A stretch of 64,000 bases of DNA from Oscheius sp. JU75. Lineage: Eukaryota > Nematoda > Chromadorea > Rhabditida > Rhabditidae. The stretch is from the NCBI GenBank assembly GCA_037178855.1, contig JASJZC010000005.1:3038001-3102000 (forward strand). The letters are read 5' to 3'. The position numbers were made by a program, and so were the translations under genes. Shown here piece after piece: positions 10,979 through 23,462 of this stretch; positions within the stretch are counted from its first letter, which is position 1, and each line of letters begins with the position of its first letter. A model generated the notes under the pieces. The model ran no database searches, had not been told where the DNA came from, and was given only the letters and a program-made list of their open reading frames with translations.

Positions 10979-12117
10979 ATGGTCTACAAGATGGTACATC
11001 GCGAGCCTCTCTACCGAATCTTCCGAGCCTCCTCGTGCAGCTCCGCCTTCTTCCTCAAAATATTTCTTCAAACTTTTGAGATTCTTCTCCCCTTGGTCAT
11101 CATTTTCACGACACATGTAAGTCACTTTTTGAAAGAAGAGAAACAATAGACAGGGACTGTGGAAAAAATTTGGCGAGTTCCGAGAGGTTCCCACGGTATC
11201 TTATGAGGGCAAGTTCCTGATTCTGATTAATGGAGACACAGACAATTATGTGAGTGGTTGAGAGGAACTGTTGACTTGAACAGATTCAGATCCTCAGCAG
11301 CAGTTTTCCAGCGCTTAATGTAGGACAACAGAATCGGACTGCTGTTGCGGAAGAGTCATGGCAATGGACCTCTTTTCAACAGGTTTCTTCGCTTTATTCT
11401 TTCGACAAACCTTGTTCAGTTGCAAGTTGACATCCAAATTCCACTAAGCAACAGATCTGTAGACTCTCTCCTGTTCATAGTTTTCCTACAGTACGAGCTC
11501 GACTATCATACAATTGTCAAGGTGAGTTCATCATTTTGTCGAAACTGAATCCAATTTCTACTTGCAATTCGTAACAACTGTATAACTTCAGGCACAGTTT
11601 GCCCTGACAGACACAGTTGACCAATTGGATGGAATCCAACAATTATTGGTCACGGGTGTCTTGAGGGTCGACCAGTCCCGTCCTTTCCAGTGAGTTTTCT
11701 ATTCCTTTCTCACCTGACTCATTGTAGTGGGTTCAACCATCTCTTTCAATTGGTAGACGAGAGTCAACAGGATCTCGACTACTACAAACCGGGTAGTATT
11801 CTCAGTAGAATCGCCTCTGCCGATCTCGCCTTGACCATTGGAAGGCAGTTACTGTACATTTTGAAAAACTACAGTAATTATTCAGACAATCTCTACTGAG
11901 AGTTCCTCGTTCGACCGACTCTTCTTCCTTCACGCTCTCGCTTAATCTCCATGTGTCGGAAGACCGTTTTCTCTACAAAACGGACTTTTGGGAATTGCTT
12001 AAATGGGCCTGGATCCAGTACTTGGCCATCTATCTTGTGATACGATACCTCGGTCAAGAGATTCGGACATATCTGTTCGCGAACAATGTCATAGAAGCAA
12101 TACCGTGCAGTAAATAA
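10979..12117 (+). CDS. TMEM231: Transmembrane protein 231 (MKS complex, ciliary transition zone)
   Basis: TMEM231 is a two-pass protein of the Meckel-syndrome module at the ciliary transition zone, where it helps to gate membrane-protein entry into cilia. The N-terminus MVYKMVHREPLYRIFRASSC matches the family start (basic helix then first membrane span, LPLVIIFTTHM). The large luminal domain carries SSSFPALN and LQVDIQIPLSNRSVDSLLF. The C-terminus has a second span in KWAWIQYLAIYLVIRYL. The order and length (about 300 residues) fit the human protein. Exons are separated by short introns, and the last coding bases end at TAA 12115. In nematodes cilia occur only on sensory neurons, so expression there is expected. 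The exact splicing between 11240 and 11700 was not fully resolved. Confidence 0.87.
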
Positions 12118-12310
12118 TAGAATTTTTTTATCGAAATCACAGTGAGTGTGTAAAAGAACCGGAGACTGGGAAAGAAACACCGATCAGTACCCAAATTTGT
12201 AAACCCAATGTTGTGTTATGATAAAAGTGTCAGGTTAGAATACAGAGATCATTGAACAGGCTATACAACACAGTAAAACGACAGAATTGTACACGTATTT
12301 CTAAAAGAGT

Positions 12311-14632
12311 CTACAGTTCCTGAGAGTCTGACTGTTCATCAATGTCGGACAAACTGAGGTTTTCACGGTCCACGAGGGCGAGATATTCGCCAAGGGTACC
12401 CTGGGGCGTCGAGCTCGTATATTCCATTATTTCTTTCAATCTGTAACCTTCTACTAGTAAGAGAACGAGAAAAGAACGAACCGAACAGTTTTGGCAATGG
12501 AGATCATGAGCCAGGGGCCGGCTAATGCCAGCAGAATCGCGGAGGAGACTATCAGCTCGGTGTACCCCGGTTTTTCCTGTATCCAACAGACGACAGCAGC
12601 TAGGAGATGCCCAACTGACTGTGGAAGGAAGAAGTAGTCCAGCAGAAGAATGGGACGGGGTAGTATTCGAGACTAAATGCAAGCTATTTTTGGAAAAATG
12701 GTAGACAAACCTCTATATTGAGAAGGACACAGACGGGCAGATAGCCCAAAGAGCCGCAAAGCACTGTCAAATTAAGATTGAAGCCAGAATCTAGGCCGAC
12801 GCCGATAGCCGAAATGAAAACGGATATGAATGTTAGGAAGACTACCGGAACGGAATAGGCTGCTGATCCACTGAGAGAACGAATCAAATAAAAGAAATAG
12901 TGCAAAATTACGGTATAATGGCCAGTATCAAGATGACAAAGGATGTCAATGGAATGAGAGAAGGTCGATTGAGATTTTCGGTCGAGAGGTACATTTGTAG
13001 GTAATCTGAAAGACGCATATTTATTGAAAAAGAAGAAACTGACTTTCTGAGAATCCGACAAAGAAGTAAAAGATAGCGAGTTTTCCTGTACAGTTACGAG
13101 TAAATCCAGTCTGTGACGGATCGCGTAACTGGAAAATACTGGCTGTAAGTCTGGCAGAATACCAACCTTGATGACTTTTGGATCAACACCAAGACGACAA
13201 TTCGTACAGCAGCAGACGAAGGCGAATATGTGAAGGACGGTGGTCATTACTACCGTAATCAGCACGAATGTTTCGACGGAATCGCTCTCGGGAACGGCCA
13301 TTCGAAACCTACGAAGATTTTTTGAAAACAAAAAACTCGACTCACCTGTCTTTATTTCTTCCAGACCGAGTGCTCAAAAGCGCTGCCTTTGTAGTAGTTG
13401 TAGTCGACGGAGTCGTGGTCTGTTTCGTTCTTCTCCTCGTAAACGCAATGATTTCTGTCGTTCTCTTTATTTGCGTAGTGTTTGACTGGTCGATATTCTG
13501 ATTTTCTCTCATCTTCTCGTTCAATTCTGTTTTTGAAACTTGTTTTGTTAGGCCCACAGCAGCGTCTGGTCTACAAAATGAGTTTGAGGAACTAAATAAG
13601 AGTTTTACCTTTGCGCTTTTTCTTCCGAACTGTTTTTGTCTATGTTCATAGGAGGAATCGGCTGAATTTCATGTTGCACGTCTCGTTTGACTATTTCTTT
13701 AGTCTCTTCTAGAGGAACTGGCGCGAAGTTAATTGACAGTACTGAAATAATTCTTGAAAAGATAGTACTACAAGAATATTACCCATTCCCAGAGCAAATA
13801 GAGCAAACAGCCACAACGCCTTCCTGTTATGACCTCGCCAAAATGAGAAGTAGAGGGAAAGACAGGCTAAATGAGCATTTGGAATAGACGAGAAACAAGA
13901 CAAACCATAAGATAGTGCTCCGATCACGATTCGTTGTATCGTAGAGATAAGCCCGGCGTTCAACGAATCGGGAACTGCGGCAAGTAAAAAGAAGACTGAT
14001 GTGGTAATGAGCATGTTTACGAGAAAGAAAAGAGTCGAGTTCAGCCGAAAAATGGCTGAACGTCCTAAACAAAAGGATGAAACTAATTTATACATGATAC
14101 AAACCTATCAAGACTCCTATTAGTGTCCCTATGCACTGATAGACGTGAATTATATGGGAATCCGAGGCGTTTTTGTGCATCGATACGCTCATGGACGAAT
14201 GGCAGACAGCTCCCTGAACAATTCTTGAGCAAAAAAACAAGCTGAACATACCAATGAGAAGTAAGTTAACATCAAAAGGAAGTAGCGACATCGGAAGGAC
14301 TCAGGGTGCCGTCGTAAAACCTTTGATTTTGAGCCATTTGACAGCAACGTATCCTAAGAGAGCAACATAAACTCAAAGAAAACTATCAAACTTGGTCGAA
14401 AAGGGTATCCTCATTATCCGAGTCCGTCTCTGCTTCTCCATTGATGCTCACCTCCACAAATGATTCCTTTTCAGCGGAACCCGACTTCTTTTTGACCACT
14501 GTCGGTGAGTTTTTCTCTCTTCTCGGGCTCTCTTCTGTAGAATCCAGTACTGAAAGTGAGCTTTAGAAAAGCAACAGTTTAAAACTTACTTCCTAATCGC
14601 GATAGTATATGTGAATCGTCGAAAAAGCTCAT
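12311..14632 (-). CDS. Major-facilitator-type multipass transporter
   Basis: About ten exons in consistent phase give one protein. It has an acidic Ser-rich cytosolic N-terminus (MSFFDDSHILSRLG...), then five or six membrane helices: FLLMLTYFSLGAV, IGTLIGVLIG, TLFFLVNMLITTSVFFLLA, VIGALSYGLSCF, ALWLFALFALGM. A charged loop of more than 100 residues with a Thr-rich run (TTTPSTTTTT) follows, and then another six helices (FVLITVVMTTVLHIFAFVC, LIPLTSFVILILAIIP, VPVVFLTFISVFISAIG, VLCGSLGYLPVCVLLNI and two more). A Ser/Asp-rich tail ends at TAG 12311. Two six-helix halves with a central loop is the major-facilitator layout, but I see no substrate signature and the family call is an inference. It is convergent with TMEM231. 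Confidence 0.65.
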
Positions 14633-16418
14633 ATTTACAGGCTATATGGAAGTTACCATTAAAACAAGTACCCGTCGTGGACAACCTGAAAGTATACTTG
14701 TTCGTACAGCTGAACTGTTTGCTGGAGAAAACATGACAACAAAATAAATCAGTACGAAAGCAAATGAAAACAAAAATTCTCCAACCGGTTGAAAAGATAC
14801 AAATGACAGTAATTGACGGACCCTGCGAATCTAATTTCCAGTTGGACAAACAGCCACATGTCGGCCGAAATACTCCAATGAATTCGACCAAAGAATTTCC
14901 TTCAATTTATTGCAGTAAAGTAATCATTGCAAAACGACAAAGAGAGTTGCCTTCTCCAACAATCCAAGGTTCCGGTTGTGAATAGATGAATTTTAAAGAA
15001 GCATAGCAAGATTCAGAGCAACGTTTGACGTCTTCCGTTTGGACTTCCAGATAAGAAACAAAGCTTTGCAAATTTCAGCATCAGCGAGCAATTTTTGAAA
15101 GTCAGAATACATACTTTGCGTCAGATCACGTTGTCAGCTACAAATTTGGGAGGCAAAAAGGATATTTTGAACTTTTCAAATTCTCAGGAGTCGTTCGAAT
15201 GACTCACAAGCTCTGGGCTGATTTACCCCTCATACTTTCCTCCGATTATTCTCTTCTACTCCTTTCTATTACTTTGCAATCAATTGCCGAAACACGTTAG
15301 TTGATGCACGAGCGTTTCGCTGGGACTAGTCGGGGGCTGCTGTTCCGATCAATATGCTAGAGAGCATGGGAAAATGAGAGAATTCAGCCTGTAAAAGAAG
15401 TGCCGCGTAGAGGCTGTCGGGCGTCGCGATAGTCGGGCGTCACTTGAGAGGGGTGCCCAGCCAGCACACTCGAGTTTCGAATCATCTCTTTTCTACCCTG
15501 TCCTGGGATTTACAGAGGAGATACATGTCCGATGCGGATGGATACCACAGAGGATGAATGTGGTTGATAAGCTTCTATTTCCTTATACTACTCCACTCAC
15601 GCGCTGGCAGGTTGTACGACTCGAAAGTCATTCAGTTGATGAGTCTCTGTCGATCGAATCGGTGGCTTGCAAAATGGAGAATTTGACAGCAGTCCTTGAA
15701 AAGGTTCTCTCAGGAATTGAAACCATACATCCAGACAGCGCAAAGAGTACATGATTAGCTTAACTTCCTTACAAATATGATTTTCTCCTAAGTACTGATC
15801 TCTGATTGGTCCTTAGGCTATAAATTTTCTGACGTAAATTCTGACTTTCCGTAGGCAGGGTCGGACCCGCCCCTTACTACGGTAGAACGCGCCAAAGCCA
15901 CTAATTCAAAATTGGGATTTACGCTTTCTAGTCGAGGAGCTCGCGTTTCAAGGTCCAGTCGATAAGATTTCGAAACAAATTTATGCTAGAAATTGAGGAA
16001 AAACACGATAACAAAACGAGGATGCCGCAATGTTTGTTCAGCGGCGATACATTTTTATCTAGGACTAGCAATAGCTTCCCATGCGAAATTGAAGAATTTT
16101 GACGAAAGATTATACTTTTGCCATATTTTAGCCATTAGGTTTACCTTTGCTTGGATAACGTTGAAAACATTTAGGACTGCCTTTTTATTTTCAGTTATCA
16201 GCGAACAAGGGGCAGTAACTCGAACACGAAATTAAGCAAGCGGATATTTTGATCACTCATTTAATTGAAACAGAATGAGGGCGAAGAAAACGACCTATTT
16301 TTGTAGCCACACAATAGGAAAAAATTCGAGGGTAAAAAGAACCGATCAAACATTTTTCCTACTCACTCTCATCTTACTAACGCCAGCTTGGTTGGATCTG
16401 AATATCTCTTTTCAGGTT
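14633..16418. other. 1.8 kb intergenic region
   Basis: Short open frames at 14764-14985 and 15554-15754 have no signal peptide, domain or convincing splice neighbours, so I do not call them as genes. A direct repeat GTCGGGCGTC occurs twice near 15415-15450. The 3' part ends in CTCTTTTCAG just before the CCCH gene start and probably contains its 5' UTR and promoter. Confidence 0.45.
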
Positions 16419-18108
16419 ATGGTAGATATCATGACCAGTCCAAGTGCCGAATTGTCAAAAGACGACGAGTTTGAAGACGGAGAATTGCCCGAGGAGGGTG
16501 AGATTCAAGATGACGAAGATGAACCCGTAGCTCCTGGTTAGTCTGACACCTTGCATGGATCTGAAAAACTAGTTTCAGCTTCATCACAATCGAGTCCGCC
16601 CGTAGCCGTATCTCCTCAACGCTCCTCACAGCAGTCCAAAAAACCTGCTCCACGCGGTTATGGCGACGATTTGGTAATCTAAAAGCCTTTTTCTCACCGA
16701 CATCATTTCAGGAAGTTTCAAATCGAAACATTTGGGGTTCGCCAGAAGGAAATGCTGAATACAATGGACCGCCTGGAGGAGAAGATCGAGATTACCGGCT
16801 CAACAACGATGAAGGAGACTTTGGAGACATGGATTTCAGACAAGGACAGTTAAACAGAAGGTTTGTTACTTTGTTTGAACGCTCTGAAACAAGTTTTTAG
16901 ACGGAAGATGTCACCTCCGATGGATGATTTCGATGGACCACGCGGTCCACGGGGTCGACCGTGGCGCGGAGGCTTCAAAAAGCCAAAATGGGCAACCGAG
17001 CATCAGATTTGCAAATTCTTCCGTGAGGGCTATTGTCGAGATGGCGACCAATGTACATACTCCCACCAAGCTGAGGATTCTCTACGGAAACCGGAACTAT
17101 GTCGCTTCTATTCCAACGGATACTGTAAGAAGGGTCTCACATGCCTGTCACTTCACGGAGAGTTTCCCTGTCTGTCTTTCCACAAAGGAGAATGCACTAT
17201 GGAGCATTGCCGGTACAGTCATTTGGTAAGAGTTTTCGATTTCACAACTCACAAATCCCTCTTCAGCCTCTGAATGAATATACAAGGCCGTTGTATGAGC
17301 AGAGACTGAAGGATGAAGAAATGGGATTGACTGGAAGGAATCCACACTTCCCTCCTGGTGGTCATCATGCAGCTCGTCGCCGTGTTCTTCTTCCCCATGG
17401 ACCTGAAGTGTCTGGACCAATGTCTCATCAGCATAACTCTCATCCTCCGGCAATACACGCTCCTCTTCCACCAGCTTCTAATGGACAGCTGCCACCCCCA
17501 GCAGTGGTAGTACCGACAATAGCCAATAATGGTCCACCTCACCCTCCGTATCCCCAGGTTTGTCCACTTTCTGAAACCCTAACAATCCAAGATTCAGATG
17601 CCTCCAAGAGGTAGCTTCTTCCCAGCCCCAGCTTCAGTTCATCAACCGTCACCTCACAGGATAGAAGAGCCACAGCCGATTGCGACAGCTGCCGCCCCTG
17701 CCTTCGATATATCATCTATGTTGGCCAAGATTGCTGGAGAGAATATCGTCGATGACAGTCCTGCCAGTCCTCCACTGTTCGCCGAGACTTCAACGGAACC
17801 CGTCCGCTCAATACCCGAAGTGAAAGAAATATCCTGGAGACTGATTCCCGTGGATGCTGCTCGTGCCTATGCCGGAGTTGACAGCAATAATCTCCCAGCC
17901 AACGATCCTCGTATAAGCAAAATAATTGCTTCCCAGTTCGATGCCGTTTCCAACATGTTTGCATCACAAGGGGATCCTCGAATCAGAGACCCTAGACGAC
18001 GACCCGATGAAAAGTCAGTTTGCCTTTGGTACCTATTCAACATGAGTTTTCAGGAGACCGAGTGACGATAGACCACGCGTCTCTTCCTGGATGCCACAGC
18101 TGGCGTGA
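16419..18108 (+). CDS. CCCH zinc-finger protein of the ZC3H4/ZC3H6/ZC3H8 (suppressor of sable) family
   Basis: Vertebrate ZC3H4 works with WDR82 in the Restrictor complex, which terminates early non-coding transcription; Drosophila Su(s) is the related protein. Here an acidic N-terminus (EFEDGELPEEGEIQDDEDE) is characteristic of the family. It precedes an Arg/Gly-Pro patch and three tandem CCCH fingers: ICKFFREGYCRDGDQCTYSH, LCRFYSNGYCKKGLTCLSLH, then PCLSFHKGECTMEHCRYSH. The C-terminal half is Pro-rich and carries short DPRI and DPRRRP motifs. It ends in RVSSWMPQLA with TGA at 18106. The start ATG at 16419 follows CTCTTTTCAG. The gene is nuclear by family. The paralog type (4, 6 or 8) cannot be separated; nematodes probably have one. 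Confidence 0.85.
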
Positions 18109-19716
18109 AACGGGTAGCTTCAATGAGTCGCAAATGGGTCATATCTGGTGCCGTCACAGTGAACCTCTTGTTTTAATCGCCTTTGTACCAATCTGCTCTT
18201 ATTTCGGGTATATATGTTGCTCTATCCATACAGATACGCTTTGTGATCCAATCCAGTCTATATTGCTTTTAGTGTGCCTACTTTTTTATGCGTATAATAA
18301 GAAGTTTGATGCAACCAACCGAGGGCAGATAATTTGATCGATGGAAGAGGAGAGATTTCTTTCGACTGGGTCAAGTACCAAAGTAGGTATGGCTGAGTCA
18401 TCGTGGTCTGATTGGGTTTTCCCTCCGGTTGCGCAGCATTAGTCATTTCGAGAACCGATAGCCAAACATGGTGGGGGTGGAGTCGTTTGAACCCGTTAAG
18501 ATTGACCAGCTGACTCATTACTCTTTCTCCTTTTTCTGACTATACGCATTTTTAGACGGCAATTGCTCCCCGATGAGTTCTAATCTGTCCCGTCCGGTTG
18601 CGAGAGACAGTATAATTGACGACGAGGGTTGTGACTGACAATCGCGGCGTTTGGACGAAAGACCCAGAAAGCCGCTTAGAGGAGGCAGCGAGATGCGCTC
18701 GCGGCTCGAAACCACCTTGCGCTCCGTTTCTTGTTCCGAAGATTCACTACTCTTTCTACTTCTCTACTTCTGATTGCTCGGCTGTTTATTTGGAAACTCT
18801 TGCTACTGACTCATCCTATTTGCCCTGTTTCTCCCTTCTATTTTAGCAGAAAATGAGTCTTCGTCGGCGTCCGACCGTGAACAATAATAGAAGTTGTCGA
18901 TAGAAAAACACGGGATAATACCTCTTGTACGCTCAAAACACGCTCGAGTGCGCGAGTGACCAATTCTTTTCGTCTCTTTTCGAGGAGTTAACATGGTTGG
19001 TTCGAAGGAAAACGGACAAAAGAGGACATTTTGAATGGCCGCGCGACTGCCTTGTATGGCAAAGGGCGGCTGGCATGCCCGCAAATGCGTAATCGATTTC
19101 TGTGTGTTTGACTATCTCCACCCCACCCTTATTCTCTTCTTCTGTTTACTCTAAACTTTCCTGACCAGTTGGTAACCTTATTCTCTCTCGCTCTGTCAGG
19201 GCTCGCACCTATTCAAATCGCATGCATTTCAGAGTGACCGATTATTAGCTGTCTCTTGCCCTTTCCCCTTTCTATTTTTTTCCTTCTCACAGAACATCAT
19301 CGTTCTCATGATCTTGTTTTGATAATTATTATTTCCATCGCAAAATATTGGCGACTCTCAAATAGTGGCTCGAGTCAGTCTCAACTTCCCAAATTCAAAG
19401 ACACGCCGAAACGAAAACTGTTTCGCGCCAGTTTTGCAACGTCTTCCTCTCGTCCGCGAGTCGATTTCCCTTTCTCTGCCATTCTTTTTTGTCTTCAGCC
19501 ACACTTCTTTGGTTCTATTTGCTGTTTGCAGTCATCCTAGAGTGATAAGAGCTCGCCGTCGGGCTCTTCTAACCTGCCAAACCATTTTGCCACGTAGCCA
19601 TTCAATGTTTACAAGTCGAATTTCGCCTCCTTTTTTTATAGTTTGAACAACGCTGTCACTTAGTGCTTGCTTTCTCCCTCTAATCTTTAGGTGACCGTTG
19701 GTTTACAGTTCGCAAC
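18109..19716. other. 1.6 kb intergenic region upstream of plastin
   Basis: No gene is supported. Pyrimidine-rich tracts and several acceptor-like sites occur between 19100 and 19700, consistent with a non-coding first exon and promoter for plastin. Scattered open frames lack domains. Confidence 0.45.
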
Positions 19717-22051
19717 ATGCTGACCCGGGAGCAGCTGTCCGATCTAGCCGAGAATTTCCGGACTGTCACAGAAGAGGGCTCGGGTCATTTGGCTCGAAAT
19801 GATATTCAGCCAGCTCTCAAAGTCCTCGGCATTGATGTTCCTGGCTATAAGGTAGTTCTATAGGTGTTCTTGTAATGTTTTGTTTAGATGCGCGAAATAT
19901 TGAAACGTTTTGGCGAAGATAGCACCGTCGAAATTTTCAAATTCACTGAACTTTTTACGGAATTAGACGAGATCAGGAAGAAGGAAGTCACGGGCTGGAA
20001 TGCTAAAAAGAAGTAACTTGCCTTGTCGAAATGTCGTGCAAACTAATTTCCAGGACTCTTGATGGTGCTTACCAAGTCCATAGCGAAAAACAAGAGAACA
20101 CAGTCCACACTATTCGAGACGAGGAAGAAATCGCCTTCGCCAATTATGTACGCTTCTTGTTATCGTAAGGCCTATATTCTCTGGTTCAGATTAATAACAA
20201 CCTGTCTGCCGATTCTGATCTCAAAAGACTTATCCCAGTTACACCTCATGGCGGAGAGCTGTATACCAAAGTTCAAGATGGCCTAATACTCTGGTACGTC
20301 TTGTTTTCTTTTCTAGTAGCGAATTATCACCGAAATGGCAGGGTGTCCTACCAATTATTATGTTTTCAGTAAGCTGATCAATCTCGCTGTTCCTGGAACA
20401 ATCGACGAAAGGGCCATTAACAAGAAGAGTCTCAACACTTACACCAAATTGGAGAATTTAACTCTGGCTCTCATGTCGGCTTCGGTATGATCTTTTGGTC
20501 ACTTTTATGAAATCCAGTTTAGGCCATCGGATGCAGCATTGTGAACATTGACAATGTAGATCTGAGCAAGGGAACTCCTCATCTTGTTCTCGGACTCGTC
20601 TGGCAGATCATTCGAATCGGATTGTTCAACCAAATTGATCTGACCCATTGTCCCGGCCTCTTCCGTCTTCTCAAAGAAGGAGAAACACTCGAGGACCTTC
20701 GGAGGCTGTCACCGGAAGAGATTCTCATGCGTTGGGTCAACTACCATCTTGAGAAGGCTGGCATTCAGCGCCGTATCCACAACTTTACCATGGATGTTGT
20801 TGACTCCGAGATTTATTCCCACCTAATCAACCAGATTGCACCTGTCGGATCTGGAGTTACTCTTCACCCCCTTGGTCTTTCTGTATGTTTACTACTCTTT
20901 GTTATTATTGGTATCTTGCAGGGCAATGTTAATCGTGCGGAGGCTATGCTCAATGAGGCAGATAAGATCGACTGTCGCGAGTTCGTGACAGCCAACGATG
21001 TCGCCAACGGTAACTATAAGCTGAATCTGGGATTTGTTGCCAATCTCTTCAACCGTCATCCTAATCTCCCTGATCCCGGAGCTGATGAAATCGGTAAGCT
21101 TTGCTCTCTATTATTAGTAAATCGGATTTAGTTGATCTGGGGCCGGAGGAAACTCGTGAAGAACGTACATATAGGTTGGTGAACTTTCCTTCAGTAGCCT
21201 AGTTCATGAATGTTCAGAAACTGGATGAATTCGATGGGTGTACAGCCGTACGTCAATTACCTGTACGAGGATCTCAAAAACGGAGTCGTCATCTTCCAAC
21301 TGTACGATATCATTCGTCCGGGAATCGTCAACTGGAAGCGCGTTGTGAAAGAGTTCACAAAACTGCGTGGTATGATGGATCAAATTCAGGTAATTCGCTT
21401 TTTGCCTGTTACATGCGAATGTCCTAGAACTGCAACTACGCTGTTGAGTTGGGCAAGCAGCTTCGATTTTCTCTGGTCGGAATCCAAGGAAAAGACATTT
21501 ACGATGCCATCAAAACGCTGACTCTTGGTTTGTTTGAAACGAAAGTTGTTATATTCAGTTTACAGCCCTTGTCTGGCAGTTGATGCGGGCTTACACGCTG
21601 ACCGTCTTGTCCCAGTGTACCCAAAGTGGAGACTCACTTCCCGCGGACAAGGATATCGTTGCCTGGGTCAATCAGAAGCTGGCCTCCAAGGGAAAATCGA
21701 CCAGCATTCGATCCTTCCAAGACCCCTCGATCAGTGATGCTCGGGTCGTTCTGGATCTGATTGATGCCATCAAGCCAAACGTCATCGACTTCTCGTTGGT
21801 CAAGAGCGGCGGAAATGATGCTGATAAAATGGCCAATGCCCAATATGCTATCACTTGCGCCCGCAAGATTGGAGCTAAAGTCTATGCTCTCCCGGAGGAC
21901 ATTGTCGAGGTTTTTTTTATATCCTTAGATTGCTCAAAAACAAGTTCAGGTTAAACCGAAGATGACGTTGACGTGCTTCGCCTGTTTGATGGCTCGAGAC
22001 TATATGCCGGACATGAAAGAAGCGGCTGCTCCGACTCTTCCTACCATGTAA
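19717..22051 (+). CDS. Plastin/fimbrin, actin-bundling protein
   Basis: Plastins cross-link actin filaments through two tandem pairs of calponin-homology domains. The order here is an N-terminal EF-hand-like region (19717-20010) and then four CH domains. Landmarks are [20 protein letters not shown] and [19 protein letters not shown] (CH1), [20 protein letters not shown] (CH2 start), [20 protein letters not shown] (CH3) and [21 protein letters not shown]4 contains [20 protein letters not shown], and the C-terminus is [20 protein letters not shown]. The length, about 620 residues, is normal. The EF-hand loops lack the DxDxDG calcium ligands ([12 protein letters not shown] and [11 protein letters not shown]), so calcium control may be lost. 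The C-terminal tail runs past the usual end by about ten residues. The ATG at 19717 is the first in frame. Confidence 0.93.
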
Positions 22052-22364
22052 TAGTCTTCTCTACCCGGTTTACTTCTAGTATTCGCTCTATTCTTGTTCT
22101 CCCCCGTAGAATAATCACTTCTATCGTATGCCTTGGCTTTCAAAATTGCCCAACTACCATGAGGCCTTCAGCTATTTCACGAAAAGGGCCTATTCATGTA
22201 ACATATCATTGTTAGTCGCCTATGACTCACATGCTCTCCTCAAAATCTTTGCTTTAGCACTGTTGACCTATTATCTAATAATGAACCGTATTTGACCGAT
22301 AATTTATTAAAGATTCGACAACGACTAGATGAGACGTGAATAAAAAGAAATTTACCCGTAGGGC
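22052..22364. other. Convergent 3' ends of plastin and EMC3
   Basis: This is the 3' UTR space of two convergent genes. Polyadenylation-like signals are visible on both strands (TTTATTAAAG near 22300 and AATAAAAAG near 22340). No gene is seen. Confidence 0.5.
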
Positions 22365-23247
22365 TTATAAAACAAACTGATGCTGATGCATCGATAGAGC
22401 TTCCCATTCGGCTTTGAAGAGCCCTTTCGGGTCTTGTTGCGGATTGACAGCCGCGCCACTCATCTGATCCTCCATCGCTCTGCTCTGATCGGCACTGTTC
22501 TCCTCGCCAAGAACCAGAGTGTAGATCGAACGCAGTCCGAACCTAAATTTCTTTATCCTATAGAAGAAGGTTTTCCAAGAAAAAAAGAGCAAGACCTACA
22601 TGCAGAGGAAGTACCAAGAGGCAGAAGAAACCCAGGCAGAATCGAGAGAGACGAGATCGACGCCTCGCTGCATCATGGCTTTGAACTTAAGAGTCAGAGG
22701 GAAGGGGACACGAGTCGTGACGAATCCGGAGAAGGTCCAGTTGATCCAGCCTCCCACAACAATCATTGGAATCTGATTTTTTTTGGGTTACTCCAATGGA
22801 AAGGAGACAAACCATATGCATCATGTTACCCTTAAGCATTTCGGTCATCTGTGAAGGATCCATGGGATTCGGACCGCGACTAGGCCGCTGCATAGCCTTT
22901 TGCAAATATCCTGGAAGGATTTTGGATTGAAAAAAACTGGTAAAGCTTACAAACCTTGATCTTCAGCAGCCAAAAACTGTCTCCGAGCGTTGAAAGAGGA
23001 CCTGGGAATGAATTTCCCATTTTCACGGAGCAGCTTCGAATGCATGAGGTACTGGGCATCTTGTACATTCTCCAGTTCAGCCTAGAGGAATGTGAATAGT
23101 AAATTAGTTAAAGAAAAGTGCTACCTTTTTCTTGTTCATAAGAAGGAGAGTGACGTAGTGCTTGAGAACTCCGATCATGAAGGTGATGACCACGATGGGC
23201 AAGAAGACCCATGTCCGGATGGCCGGATCGAGCAGAAGATCTGTCAT
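22365..23247 (-). CDS. EMC3: ER membrane protein complex subunit 3
   Basis: EMC3 is the Oxa1/YidC-family insertase subunit of the ER membrane complex, which inserts tail-anchored and multipass proteins. The product begins [20 protein letters not shown], the family's first membrane helix, followed by [10 protein letters not shown]. Then come a charged coiled segment with [19 protein letters not shown] and [14 protein letters not shown], the conserved [14 protein letters not shown], and [20 protein letters not shown] with [18 protein letters not shown]. The YIL-type final helix is [20 protein letters not shown]. The C-terminus is QHQFVL, and the TAA is at 22365. The ATG at 23247 lies two bases after a TTCCAG acceptor. 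It is the last gene of a five-gene minus-strand cluster. Confidence 0.93.
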
Positions 23248-23462
23248 TCTGGAACAGGTTTAGAGAGAGTAGACAATGCAAAATAGGTATGTTAATGGTA
23301 GTGACCTAGAGAGGATAGTGAAAGAATAAAAAAAATAATATTTATTGCAAATTGAGATTCTAGAGAAGACTAGGCAAAAGGAACTGATTTGAATTTGGCA
23401 ACTGGACAAGAGAAGATGGATTATGACAGTGAGAATAAAGGCAAAAAGAAACTTGATGAGAA

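Noticed and set aside
13342-14291. Two separate membrane-protein genes at 12.3-13.3 and 13.7-14.3 kb
   Set aside because: The intervening exons splice in consistent phase to give one protein with a central loop, so a single gene is simpler.
15554-15754. 66-codon open frame in the large intergenic region
   Set aside because: It has no signal peptide, homology or neighbouring exons that join in phase.
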